A stretch of DNA of 64,000 nucleotides from positions 1 to 64,000 of the forward strand of contig JAEYNP010000059.1 of NCBI GenBank assembly GCA_023412495.1, read 5' to 3'. This DNA comes from Pseudomonadota bacterium (lineage in GTDB: Bacteria; Desulfobacterota; Desulfobulbia; Desulfobulbales; Desulfocapsaceae). The translations under genes and the position numbers were made by a program. Positions 46,378 through 56,966 of this stretch are shown here, in pieces; within the stretch, counting starts at the first letter, position 1; each line of letters opens with the position of its first letter. The notes below the pieces were generated by a model, which did not search any database, was not told the origin of the DNA, and saw nothing but the letters and a program-made list of their open reading frames with translations.

Positions 46378-46812
46378 ATGGATATTTCCAGTATCGACTG
46401 GCAGCAAATCCTCGGCCATCTGATCCGGCTCCTTCTCGCCTTTGTGCTCGCCCTGCCCATCGGCTGGGACCGGGAGCGGAGCAGGCGTCATTTCGGCCTG
46501 CGCACCTATCCCCTTGTTGGCGTGGTCACCTGCGGCCTGATGCTGGTCGGGGCGGCGGTGTTCGCCAACGACGAGGCCCGGGCCAGGGTCATGCAGGGCA
46601 TTATCACCGGCATCGGTTTCATCGGCGGCGGCACCATCCTGACCCACGAGAACAAAATTGTGGGGACGGCCTCCGCAGCCAGCATCTGGAACACCGGCTG
46701 TATCGGCATAGCCGTCGCCAACGACCGTTTCGAGATCGCCGTGACCCTGTCGATCCTGAACCTTCTGATCCTGAAAATATTCGGTGGGGCAAAGCCGAAA
46801 CTCAATGAGTAA
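46378..46812 (+). CDS. MgtC/SapB-family membrane protein
   Basis: 144 residues with four hydrophobic segments. The family signature is present: LALPIGWDRERSRRHFGLRTYPLVGVVTCG, GIITGIGFIGGGTI and GTASAASIWNTGCIGIAV. It corresponds to the membrane half of MgtC, without the C-terminal ACT-like domain. MgtC proteins aid survival in low Mg2+ or in host cells, and may act on F-ATPase. GGGAG lies before the ATG. The next gene begins 45 bases on. Confidence 0.92.
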   Translation: MDISSIDWQQILGHLIRLLLAFVLALPIGWDRERSRRHFGLRTYPLVGVVTCGLMLVGAAVFANDEARARVMQGIITGIGFIGGGTILTHENKIVGTASAASIWNTGCIGIAVANDRFEIAVTLSILNLLILKIFGGAKPKLNE

Positions 46813-46857
46813 GGAGTATTGCCGGACCGCATAAAAAATTATCCGGGAAGGATAACC

Positions 46858-47916
46858 ATGAATCTCGACAACATTCAGTTCACCAGAAAGGTTCTCATTT
46901 CCCTGGCTCTCATTTCCCTCTTCCTTTTGCTGGGAGCCCTTGCCTGGTACTCGGTGCAGATGCTGCTGCTGATCTTTGCGGGAATTCTTTTCGCCATCTT
47001 CGTCAGGGGAGTCGCCGGTTTTGTCTTCGGCAGGCTTCTTTCCCTGCCGGAGAAGGCGGGTATCCTGGCAACACTGCTCATCCTGCTGGCGCTTCTCTGT
47101 GCTTTCTTCATTCTGCTCGTCCCACAACTTATCGAACAGGGGGAAAAACTCGCCCAGCAGCTGCCCGAGGCCCTGGCGCTTTTGCAGGAACAAACCGGCT
47201 TGCCGCCGGGCTGGACCAGGGACCTGATGGAAAAGGCAAAAGAATCGGCCACAAGTGGTTCGACCGGAAAGATAGCCAGCCGGGCAATGGGGCTTTTTGC
47301 CACCACCCTGGGAGCGATAACCAGCCTTTTCATCATAATCTTTGTCGGGCTGTATCTCGCCTTTTCGCCTCACTACTACCGGAGGGGAATTCTGCAGCTC
47401 TTTCCCGAGCGTTCCCGCAAGGGCGCCGATCAGGTCCTTCAGGCCCTCAACTACACTCTGGCGCACTGGCTCATCGGCCGGTTCATCGGCATGCTGATCA
47501 TCAGTGTCTTCACCTTCATCGGGCTGCTGCTCCTGGACATCCCTCTGGCGCTGGCCCTGGCCACCCTGGCAGGCCTTCTCACCTTCATCCCCAACATCGG
47601 CCCCGTCATCTCCGCCATTCCCGCCATCCTGCTCGGATTTACCGCCTCGCCGACGACCGCCGCTCTCGTCCTCCTGCTGTATGTCGTCATCCAGGGCATC
47701 GAGAGCTATCTGATCACTCCCCTGATCCAGCAACGTCAAGTCGCTTTGCCGCCGGTGCTGACCCTCAGTTCCCAGGTTGTGCTGGGGAGCAGCTTGGGGA
47801 TTCTGGGCCTGGCCCTCGCCACGCCGCTGACTGCCGCCACGCTGGTGCTGGTCAAGCTCCTTTATGTGGAACAGGTTCTGGGGGATGAAGCGGGGGTGAA
47901 GGGCATCGAATCCTGA
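46858..47916 (+). CDS. AI-2E (TerC/YdiK-like) family transporter
   Basis: 352 residues with about eight membrane helices. Typical family motifs are the paired N-terminal helices, the soluble EQGEKLAQQLPEAL region, then FVGLYLAFSPHYYRRGI, LTFIPNIGPVISAIPAILL and the C-terminal PLIQQRQVALPPVLTLSSQVVLG. Substrates vary in this family (autoinducer, Na+/H+, others), so the role is open. GGAAGGA precedes the ATG at 46858. It probably shares a transcript with the mgtC-like gene, and a hairpin terminator follows. A second member is at 61467. Confidence 0.9.
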   Translation: MNLDNIQFTRKVLISLALISLFLLLGALAWYSVQMLLLIFAGILFAIFVRGVAGFVFGRLLSLPEKAGILATLLILLALLCAFFILLVPQLIEQGEKLAQQLPEALALLQEQTGLPPGWTRDLMEKAKESATSGSTGKIASRAMGLFATTLGAITSLFIIIFVGLYLAFSPHYYRRGILQLFPERSRKGADQVLQALNYTLAHWLIGRFIGMLIISVFTFIGLLLLDIPLALALATLAGLLTFIPNIGPVISAIPAILLGFTASPTTAALVLLLYVVIQGIESYLITPLIQQRQVALPPVLTLSSQVVLGSSLGILGLALATPLTAATLVLVKLLYVEQVLGDEAGVKGIES

Positions 47917-47923
47917 CACCTTT

Positions 47924-47948
47924 ATTCCGCTTCAGCGGAATTTTGTTT
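47924..47948 (+). terminator. Rho-independent terminator
   Basis: ATTCCGCT (47924-47931) pairs with AGCGGAAT around a TC loop and is followed by TTTGTTT. It begins seven bases after the AI-2E-family transporter stop. Confidence 0.75.
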
Positions 47949-48126
47949 CGGCCTTCCTGAAAAAGGGAGTCCACGCAAAGCAAAAAAGCATTACCAGCCG
48001 TAATCCATGCAAAAACATAATCAGCACGTCCAGAATCGCGGGTATGAAGGAGAGTTTTTCGCTTTCGCGCCCTCCAGGGGAATGGCTTGATTCCAAAGCA
48101 TCTTCTGCTACGGCAAAAAGCAAACC

Positions 48127-48142
48127 TGGCACATAAATTGCT
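48127..48142 (+). promoter_or_regulatory. Sigma-54 (-24/-12) promoter
   Basis: TGGCACATAAATTGCT matches the sigma-54 consensus TGGCACR-N4-TTGCW at every fixed position, with GG and GC spaced by ten bases. It lies 64 bases upstream of the outer-membrane barrel gene at 48206. A sigma-54 activator gene is present in the window at 28217, but the cognate activator is unknown. Confidence 0.85.
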
Positions 48143-48205
48143 CTTGAAATTAACCAGGAGGATCCGGGTCATTCGCTCACACATCATCTACCAAGGAGGA
48201 AAGAA

Positions 48206-48718
48206 ATGACTTTCAAGAAAGCGCTTTATGTAGCTTCGGCAATCTTGCTGTTGGCCCCGGTCACCGCTTTCGGCCAGACCGGTAATCCGTTCAAGCAGGG
48301 AGCCCGGGATTTTTCCATAACCGGCTCGGGATCGAGCGATGAAAGCTTCGACAGTACGGGGCTTTCTGCGTCGGTCAACCTCGGCATGTTTTTCATCGAC
48401 GGTCTGGAGGGCAATATTCGGCAGGAAATCACCTACACGGACGTCAATGATGATGATGCTTTTTCCGGATCGACCAGAATCGGCATCGACTACCATTTCG
48501 GCGACTGGCGGTGGGTTCCCTTCCTGGGCGCCACGGCCGGTTTCGTCTATGGCGACAACGTCGACGATGATTTTATCGCCGGCCCGGAGGGCGGCTTGAA
48601 GTACATGCTCAATCCGACCACATATATCGTCGCGAGTGTTGAATATCAGATTTTTTTCGACAGCGACGACGATGACGGGCGTTTCGTCTATGGCCTCGGT
48701 CTCGGTTTGACCTTCTGA
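48206..48718 (+). CDS. Small outer-membrane beta-barrel protein
   Basis: 170 residues. A signal peptide (KKALYVASAILLLAPVTAFGQ, cleavage near 23) is followed by alternating amphipathic strands rich in Asp/Gly/aromatics, such as TGLSASVNLGMFF, EITYTDVNDDD, RIGIDYHFGDWRWVPFLGATAGFVYGD. It ends YGLGLGLTF with the terminal Phe typical of barrels. It resembles OmpX/OmpA-like eight-strand barrels; function unknown. AAGGAGG precedes the ATG. Expression is likely sigma-54 dependent, from the promoter at 48127. Confidence 0.9.
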   Translation: MTFKKALYVASAILLLAPVTAFGQTGNPFKQGARDFSITGSGSSDESFDSTGLSASVNLGMFFIDGLEGNIRQEITYTDVNDDDAFSGSTRIGIDYHFGDWRWVPFLGATAGFVYGDNVDDDFIAGPEGGLKYMLNPTTYIVASVEYQIFFDSDDDDGRFVYGLGLGLTF

Positions 48719-48954
48719 ACGGCCGGAAGGGAAAGTCGCACTGGAAGATTCCTGCCGGGCTGACTCTGGATCCTCCCTCAACCTGCCTGGATGCGGCGGA
48801 CATCCAATGTAATGAAAACCGACCCATGAGCTGACGGGATGGATCTTGTCTTGTCCCGGACAGAGTTCTGTCCCATTGTTTAGGGATATGCGGCTGCTGA
48901 TATGCAGCTGCTGTTCCGGCGCAGGAATTTCCTGATCAACAGAAGGAGTACGAC

Positions 48955-51066
<2,112 letters not shown>

Positions 51067-51527
51067 AAGACCTCCTTTTCCTCCGGCCGAGACCGGGAGC
51101 ACTTCATTGACAGGCATAGAGCTCTGTGATAACATACTCATGGAGCTTATTGCCGCCATCCGCGTCTGTTTCGGATGGATCACGGACCGCAATCCACTGA
51201 TCATCAGCCAAGACCGGCAGCAGATTTGCACGAATTTCCTCGTATTCCGCGTCCGGCCGTAGGGGCGAATCTTGTATTCGCCCGAAACCACAGGCCCTCT
51301 TTCGCGGCAGCCGCCGACCCTCTCGCGGGCGATCACAAGGATCGCCCCTACGGCCCCCATCGCGCGAGTACCGGCAAAATCGCATCCCGATGCTGCATAC
51401 CATCGACATGCGCCAAAACTTCATAAGCTCTTGGAATCGCACTCCCTGTAACAGACCAGTTCATACCGCAAGGCAGCACTGATTCACCGTTTTTTCAGAT
51501 CCACATAACCAGAGAGGAGATTGAAAA
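51067..51527. other. Intergenic region upstream of the NO reductase gene
   Basis: 461 bases with a REP-like pair (51257-51353) in the middle. No FNR/DNR-type TTGAT-N4-ATCAA box and no sigma-54 box was found before norZ. A minus-strand open frame here is composition-poor and crosses the repeat. Confidence 0.45.
51257..51353. repeat. GTAGGGGCGAA-type palindromic intergenic repeat, copy 2
   Basis: Arms 51257-51283 and 51327-51353 match in inverse orientation at 23 of 27 positions and share the GTAGGGGCGA core with the pair at 5681-5751. The spacer between arms is 43 bases instead of 21. Confidence 0.8.
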
Positions 51528-53822
51528 ATGATCAGCGCGAAATTGAAGTTGTATTTCATCATCGCCCTCGCCGGGTCAATCATCATCGCCTTGATCGGCT
51601 ACGTGTACACGGCGAGGGATCTCCCGCCCTACCCCGGCAGGGTCGTGGCGGAGGACGGCCGGGAGGTCACGGGGCGGCAGCAGATCCTCGCAGGCCAACA
51701 CGTCTGGCAGAAGTACGGTCTCATGGACGTCGGCAGCGTCTGGGGGCACGGCACCTACCGCGGCCCGGATTTCACCGCCCAGGCACTGCACAACATGGGC
51801 GAGACCATGCGGGAAAAGCTGTCCAGGGATCACTTCGGCCTCCCCTACGCCCAGCTGGACACCCTGTCGGAAGGCGCGGTGGACGCGGTGGTCATCGAGG
51901 ACATCAAACAAAATACCTACCAGCCCGCGGACGACATACTCCTCATCTCCAACCTGAAGGCCCACACCCTCATGGAAAACCGGAAGTTCTACCAGGCCTT
52001 CTTCACCCAGGGGGATCCCGAGGGACCAATCAATCCCGGAACCATCACCAACGCGCAGGAGATCGACAACCTGGCTGACTTCTTCTTCTGGACCGCCTGG
52101 GCCGCCTCGACCATCCGGCCCGGCGACAACCACACCTACACCAACAACTGGCCGCACGACATCAGCGTCGGCAACATGGCCTCGGGCAAGTCCCTGGTCT
52201 GGTCCGCCATCTCGCTGGTGGCCTTCGGCCTCTGTCTCGGCCTCGTGATCTACATCTTCCACCGCTACACCTACAATCTCGGCGCCGTGCCGTTCAAGCC
52301 CGAGAAGGCCAATCTGCTCGCCGCTGCAGGCGTATCGGCCAGCCAGCGCAAGACCGCCAAGTATTTTCTGGTAGTCGCGGCCCTCTTTACCCTGCAGACC
52401 ACCATGGGCGGTTTCATGGCCCACTACACCATCCATCCGGGCACCTTCTACGGCCTGGATATAGTCGCGAAAATCTTCCCGTATAATCTGCTGAAGACCT
52501 GGCATCTCCAGCTCGCGGTGTTCTGGATCGCCACCGCCTGGATCGGCATGACCCTCTTCGTCTCGCCCTACGTCGGAGGCAGGGAACCGAAGCTGCAGCC
52601 GCTGCTGGTCGATATCCTTTTCATCGCTGTGGTCATCGTGGTCGTCGGCAGCATGACCGGAGAAGTTTTGGGAATTTTCGGTTTCTTCGATGAAGGAGCT
52701 GTCCCGCAGGAAGGTTTCTTCAAGGGCGCCTGGTTCTGGTTCGGCCATCAGGGCTGGGAATACCTGGAGCTGGGCAGGTTCTGGCAGATCCTCCTGCTGG
52801 TCGGCCTCATCATCTGGCTCTTTCTGGTGGTGCGGGCCCTGAAATCCCACTTCCGCTCGGGCCACGACCGGTGGGGCCTGCCCCATTTTCTCACCTACTC
52901 CGCCGTGGCCGTGGTGGGATTCTTCTGCTTCGGCCTGCTCTACGATCCGAACAGCCACCTGACCATCGCCGATTTCTGGCGGTGGTGGGTCGTCCACACC
53001 TGGGTGGAGGGCTCCTTCGAGTTTTTTGCCGCCGCGGCCATCGTCTTCGTCATGGTCAACCTGTCCCTGGTCGACCTCAAAGCCGGGCTGCGCACCGTCT
53101 ACTTCACCGTGGCCCTGGCCCTCTTCTCGGGCATCATCGGGGTCGGCCACCACTACTACTGGTTCGGCGAACCATCGTTCTGGCTGGCGCTGGGCTCCAC
53201 CATCTCGGCGCTTGAGCCGGTGCCGATTCTCCTTTTGCTGTCCGAGACCTGGCATAACCAGAAGACCATCGCCAAGGCCGGCAAAACCTTCCCCTACCGC
53301 TATCCCCTGATGTTCCTGTCGGCGGCGGTGGCCTGGGAGGTCCTGGGGGCCGGCGTCATGGGCCTGTCCATCACCACCCCCATCATCAACTATTACGAGC
53401 ACGGCACATACCTCACGGTCAACCACGGACATACCGCCCTGTTCGGAACATATGGATTGCTGGCCGTGGGGCTTCTGCTCTTCTCCATGCGCGGCATCGT
53501 GAGCGAAAGAGGCTGGAACGACCGGCTGCTCTCCATCTCTTTCTGGTCCACCAATATAGGCCTGTTGTCGATGTTCGTCCTGACCCTTCTGCCGGTGGGG
53601 GTCATGCAGTCGCTGGACAATCTCAACAACGGCTTCTGGCATGCCCGGTCCAACGCCTTCTGGAATTCGGAGACCATCCAGTTCCTCGGCCAGATCCGTC
53701 TGATCCCCGACACGCTGATCATCATCGGGGCGGTCACCCTGCTGATCTTCATGATCAAGGCCATGGGCCACCTGAAGCCGGTGACCATAGAGACCGGGGC
53801 CGCCTACCCCGGCCAGGCCTGA
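51528..53822 (+). CDS. norZ: Quinol-dependent nitric oxide reductase (qNOR)
   Basis: 764 residues. It reduces two NO to N2O with electrons from the quinone pool. The N-terminal NorC-like part (about 1-220) has one helix and a soluble domain without a CxxCH haem c motif, as in qNOR. The NorB-like part has about 12 helices. Haem and FeB ligands are seen in KTWHLQLAVFWIATAW, WWVVHTWVEGSFEFF (His and Glu), GVGHHYYWFG (His pair) and TVNHGHTALFG. There are no nitrate or nitrite reductase genes nearby, so detoxification of outside NO is more likely than denitrification. GAGGAG lies upstream of the ATG. Confidence 0.96.
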   Translation: MISAKLKLYFIIALAGSIIIALIGYVYTARDLPPYPGRVVAEDGREVTGRQQILAGQHVWQKYGLMDVGSVWGHGTYRGPDFTAQALHNMGETMREKLSRDHFGLPYAQLDTLSEGAVDAVVIEDIKQNTYQPADDILLISNLKAHTLMENRKFYQAFFTQGDPEGPINPGTITNAQEIDNLADFFFWTAWAASTIRPGDNHTYTNNWPHDISVGNMASGKSLVWSAISLVAFGLCLGLVIYIFHRYTYNLGAVPFKPEKANLLAAAGVSASQRKTAKYFLVVAALFTLQTTMGGFMAHYTIHPGTFYGLDIVAKIFPYNLLKTWHLQLAVFWIATAWIGMTLFVSPYVGGREPKLQPLLVDILFIAVVIVVVGSMTGEVLGIFGFFDEGAVPQEGFFKGAWFWFGHQGWEYLELGRFWQILLLVGLIIWLFLVVRALKSHFRSGHDRWGLPHFLTYSAVAVVGFFCFGLLYDPNSHLTIADFWRWWVVHTWVEGSFEFFAAAAIVFVMVNLSLVDLKAGLRTVYFTVALALFSGIIGVGHHYYWFGEPSFWLALGSTISALEPVPILLLLSETWHNQKTIAKAGKTFPYRYPLMFLSAAVAWEVLGAGVMGLSITTPIINYYEHGTYLTVNHGHTALFGTYGLLAVGLLLFSMRGIVSERGWNDRLLSISFWSTNIGLLSMFVLTLLPVGVMQSLDNLNNGFWHARSNAFWNSETIQFLGQIRLIPDTLIIIGAVTLLIFMIKAMGHLKPVTIETGAAYPGQA

Positions 53823-53867
53823 GGGGACTCGAGGATTTTGAGATATTCTTTTTTTTCCGGATGATTG

Positions 53868-53904
53868 TCCGGGCCGGCAGGAAAATTTTCCGCACCGGCC
53901 CGGA
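53868..53904 (+). terminator. GC-rich hairpin after norZ
   Basis: TCCGGGCCGG (53868-53877) pairs perfectly with CCGGCCCGGA (53895-53904); the loop contains GGAAAATTTTCC, itself palindromic. No U-tract follows. Similar sequence (GGTCCGGGC...AGGA) lies upstream of the paralogous module near 55735, so it may belong to the module leader rather than to norZ. Confidence 0.5.
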
Positions 53905-53992
53905 AGCCTACCCCTGTGCAGCCTGTTTTTCTCCCCGCCATTCCGAAATCGCCGCTAAATCACCGCCAGATCGCCGTTATTAAGATCACTCC

Positions 53993-54008
53993 TGGCACGG
54001 TTAATGAA
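53993..54008 (+). promoter_or_regulatory. Conserved TGGCAYGGTTAATGAA box, copy 1
   Basis: TGGCACGGTTAATGAA begins like a sigma-54 -24 element, but the -12 element reads ATGAA instead of TTGCA. The same 16-mer with one change is found in front of the paralogous module at 55864. It lies 93 bases before the ATG at 54101. Confidence 0.55.
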
Positions 54009-54100
54009 TAGAAGAACATGGCATCATTGCATCCATCTGCTGAGCCGAGAACAAGACAATGAATCCAGAAAAATCAATTCATCATCAGGGGGATTTTGAT

Positions 54101-54634
54101 ATGGAGACGGAAGAAAGGAAAACAACCATGGGCGAAACCGAGGCGGAAATGAGCCGTCTCGAGGAGCAGGCCAAAAAGAAGGTGCAATCCCTGAAAGAGG
54201 AGGCCGTGGACAGAGGACGCAAATACCTCGAACTGCAGAAGGGCACTACCGCGGCATATATGAAGGATTTCGCAGAAGCCATGGAAACTGCGGCCTCCCA
54301 TTTGGACAGCATGCAGCGGAGGGTCACGAGCGAGTATATCAAATCGGCTTCCAGAGAGTTGAAGCGATGGTCTTCTTCCCTTCGCGATTACGGGATCGAC
54401 AGCCTGGCTCAGCAGGCGCAGGCCTTTGCGGGCCGCCATCCCGGAATGGTGCTGGGCGGGGCGGCGGTGGCCGGTTTTGCCGTCACCCGGGTATTCCGAA
54501 GCGTCGAACGGTTAAGGAAGCCGGCCGAGGGGGGGAAGGCGTCCCGGATGGAGGAATCCGCCCCTGCCGAACAGGTGTATCGTCCTTCGGAATACCGGCA
54601 GACACCGGCGGAAGAATTTGGCCCCCACAGCTGA
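54101..54634 (+). CDS. ElaB-like / nutrient-deprivation-type membrane-anchored protein
   Basis: 177 residues. A charged helical N-terminal part (about 1-85) is followed by SASRELKRWSSSLRDYGIDSLAQQAQAFAGRHPGMVLGGAAVAGFAVTRVFRSVERL, a short glycine-rich membrane segment near 115-135, and a disordered tail. This resembles small proteins paired with phage-holin and DUF3618 proteins in stress loci; role unknown. The start at 54101 has AGGGGGA upstream; ATGs at 54059 and 54128 are alternatives. It is paralogous to the gene at 55962. Confidence 0.8.
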   Translation: METEERKTTMGETEAEMSRLEEQAKKKVQSLKEEAVDRGRKYLELQKGTTAAYMKDFAEAMETAASHLDSMQRRVTSEYIKSASRELKRWSSSLRDYGIDSLAQQAQAFAGRHPGMVLGGAAVAGFAVTRVFRSVERLRKPAEGGKASRMEESAPAEQVYRPSEYRQTPAEEFGPHS

Positions 54635-54730
54635 CCCCGCACCACGGGCGAAGGATCAGGATGACACGATAACCTCCGCCGCTCGGACAGGGCGGCGGCC
54701 GCCCGGCCAGTGCAACTGCAGGAGGTATAT

Positions 54731-55066
54731 ATGAAGTCGGATGAATCGTTGAAGAAGGATCAGTATATAGAAGAAATCGAGCAAACGAGGGAAGAGATCG
54801 ATAGAACCCTCCTGCTCCTGCAAGGCAAGTTATCGCCCCGCGAACTATGGGATCAGGCGCTCAGATCGAGCGGAGGGGCGAGGGAGCTTTCCTTGAATCT
54901 CGGCCGGACCCTCAGGGACAATCCCATTCCGGCAACCCTTCTGGGCATCAGCCTGATCTGGCTGATCGTGGCGGGGATGAGCGACAACAGACCCCGTCCC
55001 AAACCGTTCGAACGGGAACGAATCAACGTGCACATGCAGCAGGTTGACCCACGGCTTGTCATGTAG
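54731..55066 (+). CDS. DUF3618 protein (short paralogue)
   Basis: 111 residues. The DUF3618 core EIEQTREEIDRTLLLLQGKLSPRELWDQALRSSGGARELSLNLGRTLRDNPIPATLLGISLIWLIVAGM contains one membrane helix (about 74-91). Function unknown; these proteins occur beside holin-like and ElaB-like genes. AGGAGG lies just before the ATG. It is the second gene of the first copy of the module and lacks the long repeat tail of its paralogue at 56967. Confidence 0.88.
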   Translation: MKSDESLKKDQYIEEIEQTREEIDRTLLLLQGKLSPRELWDQALRSSGGARELSLNLGRTLRDNPIPATLLGISLIWLIVAGMSDNRPRPKPFERERINVHMQQVDPRLVM

Positions 55067-55122
55067 AGGTGACTCGACCGCCTCCTCCGGAGTGGTTGAG
55101 TTTTTTCAACAGATGGAAACCA

Positions 55123-55485
55123 TCAGTTTGCGGAGGGCTTTTCCCGTTTCACCAGTTTCAGACGGACCGCCCCCTTCCCGGTTTTCATCTCCGACCGGGC
55201 GATTTCGCTCCAGCCGCTGTTTATGACTTCGATCAACCCTCCCGGACCGTAGACCGACTCCATCATCATATCGTAGATGCGAATACAGGACGCCAGGCTG
55301 TTCGGTGCCCGCCGACGGACAGCGTCAATTCTCCATTGCAGTTGACGGCTGCGGCGCCGGATCGATTCCGGCTGGTTCATGATGAGTTCCTCGATGGCCG
55401 CCACCCTTGCTTTCTCGAATTCCTGGGGATCTTCCCGGTATAGCTTGACCCACATCTCCCAATCCGAAATCGATTTCATTTCCAT
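55123..55485 (-). CDS. DUF3135-like small protein
   Basis: 120 residues. It starts MEMKSISDWEMWVKLYREDPQEFEKARVAAIEELIMNQPESIRRRSRQLQWRIDAVRRR, then ASCIRIYDMMMESVYGPGG. The DPQEFE...R..IEELI...P...R.R.RQLQWRID pattern fits DUF3135, of unknown function. GGAGG precedes the ATG at 55485; a longer open frame upstream lacks that support. It lies between the two copies of the stress module, on the opposite strand. Confidence 0.8.
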   Translation of the reverse strand: MEMKSISDWEMWVKLYREDPQEFEKARVAAIEELIMNQPESIRRRSRQLQWRIDAVRRRAPNSLASCIRIYDMMMESVYGPGGLIEVINSGWSEIARSEMKTGKGAVRLKLVKREKPSAN

Positions 55486-55961
55486 AGTGCCTCCAACGGT
55501 TCCAGGAAGAACCGAACGACGCTGCGCCCATTCTCCCCATTGCTTGCCGATTATGAACCATGTACGAATCGAATAGTGTACCCTAGCAATTTTATACCCT
55601 AAAAATATAAGCACTGCTCGCAAAAACCAAAACTCTCTCCCCTTCAGGCACCATAAAACCAACAGGCATCAATCCGCTGCGGGTTGTTTGCTCATCCGAT
55701 GAGATAAGACATGAGTCTTTATTTTCAGGATAGTGGTCCGGGCTTGTAGGATAAGCGTGGGCGCCGTTTTCGGCCGGCCGCCCCCGGCAGCAGCCATCCC
55801 TTGATATTATTACTGTTTTTTTGAATTTTATTATTTTTCCCGACAGAAGAATTACTCAGGTTTTGGCATGGTTAATGAAAAGAAATTTGAGTATGGCTGT
55901 TTCGAGAACTGCGAAAGTAAAAAATATTGCGAAAAATATTTCGATTTCGGGGGTAAGTACG
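55486..55961. other. Divergent leader region of module copy 2
   Basis: 476 bases, partly AT-rich, between the DUF3135-like gene and the second ElaB-like gene. Segment 55720-55760 (GGATAGTGGTCCGGGC...AGGATAAG) resembles 53855-53885 ahead of copy 1, so the leader seems duplicated with the genes. The shared 16-base box is at 55864. Confidence 0.5.
55864..55879 (+). promoter_or_regulatory. Conserved TGGCAYGGTTAATGAA box, copy 2
   Basis: TGGCATGGTTAATGAA differs by one base from the box at 53993 and lies 83 bases before the ATG at 55962. Its position and conservation suggest a shared promoter or operator for both modules. The -12 half is not a good sigma-54 match. Confidence 0.55.
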
Positions 55962-56444
55962 ATGAAGCGAGTAGGAGAAAGCACCACCGCCGGGTGGGCA
56001 GAGAGTGATATTTTGAGTCAGGGCCTTGTCGAACAGGCTAACGTCCAGGCGCAAACCGTTAACGAGGACATCACAGAAATTGCGACTGCGTATCGCGACC
56101 TCAAGACAGGGGCTTGCGCCACAAACCCCGGGTTATGCGCCGAACACCCGAAAGCAACGACAGGGAAGGAGGAAAAAACGGTGAAAAAGGATACTGATAC
56201 TTATGTCGATACCATGCGACGCTGGTCGGCCGCCGTCCGTAATTACCGCGTGGAGGAACTGACCCACCAGGTCCAGGACTTCGCCCGCCACCATCCGGCT
56301 CTTCTTCTCGGAGGGGCGCTCCTCGCCGGTTTCGCACTGACCCGCGCCGTCAAGATCACCGGCAACGGCCCGAGACTCGCCAAGCGGGAGCAGTCCTACG
56401 GCCAAGATATTCTCCCGGCGGAAGAAGAGGTTTTCCGCAGTTGA
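55962..56444 (+). CDS. ElaB-like membrane-anchored protein, paralogue
   Basis: 160 residues. The C-terminal part MRRWSAAVRNYRVEELTHQVQDFARHHPALLLGGALLAGFALTRAVKI matches the protein at 54101 closely in length and spacing; the N-terminal half differs. One short membrane segment (about 118-135). The start at 55962 (MKRVGEST) has GGGGG upstream; the open frame continues 47 codons further but is AT-rich and not conserved. It is followed by holin-like and DUF3618 genes. Confidence 0.8.
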   Translation: MKRVGESTTAGWAESDILSQGLVEQANVQAQTVNEDITEIATAYRDLKTGACATNPGLCAEHPKATTGKEEKTVKKDTDTYVDTMRRWSAAVRNYRVEELTHQVQDFARHHPALLLGGALLAGFALTRAVKITGNGPRLAKREQSYGQDILPAEEEVFRS

Positions 56445-56502
56445 GAACGTCGGCTGCAGTGTTGCGTCAGGAAATGCAAAGAAGATTTTAACGGAGGACA
56501 TT

Positions 56503-56901
56503 ATGGAGGCAAGAAAGGAAGATAAATCCATAGCCACTCTGATTTCAGACCTTACCAGGGATATAACCACCCTCTTCCGCCAGGAAATCCTCCTGGTGAA
56601 GACAGAGGTGTCCGAAAAAGTCGGACAAGCGGAAAGCGGCATGACTATGCTCATTGTCGGCGGCGCCATAGCGTATGCGGGTTTGCTGTTTCTCCTCGCC
56701 GCCGCCGTTCTCGGTTTGTCCCTCTACCTGCAGCCATGGCTTTCGGCCTTGATTGTGGCTGGTGTGGTACTGATCGTCGGACTTATCATGGTGGCGAAAG
56801 GAAGAAAGAACCTGAAGGCTCGCAATCTTATTCCGGAGAAAACGGTCGAATCGCTGCAGCGGGATAAACTTCTCGCCCAGAAGCATGTCACGGCCCACTG
56901 A
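56503..56901 (+). CDS. Phage-holin-superfamily membrane protein (DUF1469-like)
   Basis: 132 residues. The start SIATLISDLTRDITTLFRQEILLVKTEVSEKVGQAESGMTMLIVGGAIAYAGLLFLLAAAVLGLSLYL is typical, with two membrane helices (about 50-72 and 78-100) and a charged tail. Despite the name, chromosomal members are not phage lysis genes and their role is unknown. GGAGG lies six bases before the ATG. It sits between the ElaB-like and DUF3618 genes; the first module copy has no equivalent. Confidence 0.9.
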   Translation: MEARKEDKSIATLISDLTRDITTLFRQEILLVKTEVSEKVGQAESGMTMLIVGGAIAYAGLLFLLAAAVLGLSLYLQPWLSALIVAGVVLIVGLIMVAKGRKNLKARNLIPEKTVESLQRDKLLAQKHVTAH

Positions 56902-56966
56902 GAAGGTGGAAACGAAGGCATGACCGTATGATCTCCTACCATTATAATCTTCCAGAAGGAGGAATT

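Noticed and set aside
51104..51442. 112-codon minus-strand ORF upstream of norZ
   Set aside because: It crosses the palindromic repeat at 51257-51353 and has no start signal; at most a gene remnant that cannot be identified.
51400..51527. FNR/DNR box before norZ
   Set aside because: No TTGAT-N4-ATCAA-like site found on either strand.
56503..56901. Prophage lysis cassette from the holin-like gene
   Set aside because: No endolysin, portal or tail genes nearby; it is the chromosomal DUF1469-type protein found with DUF3618.
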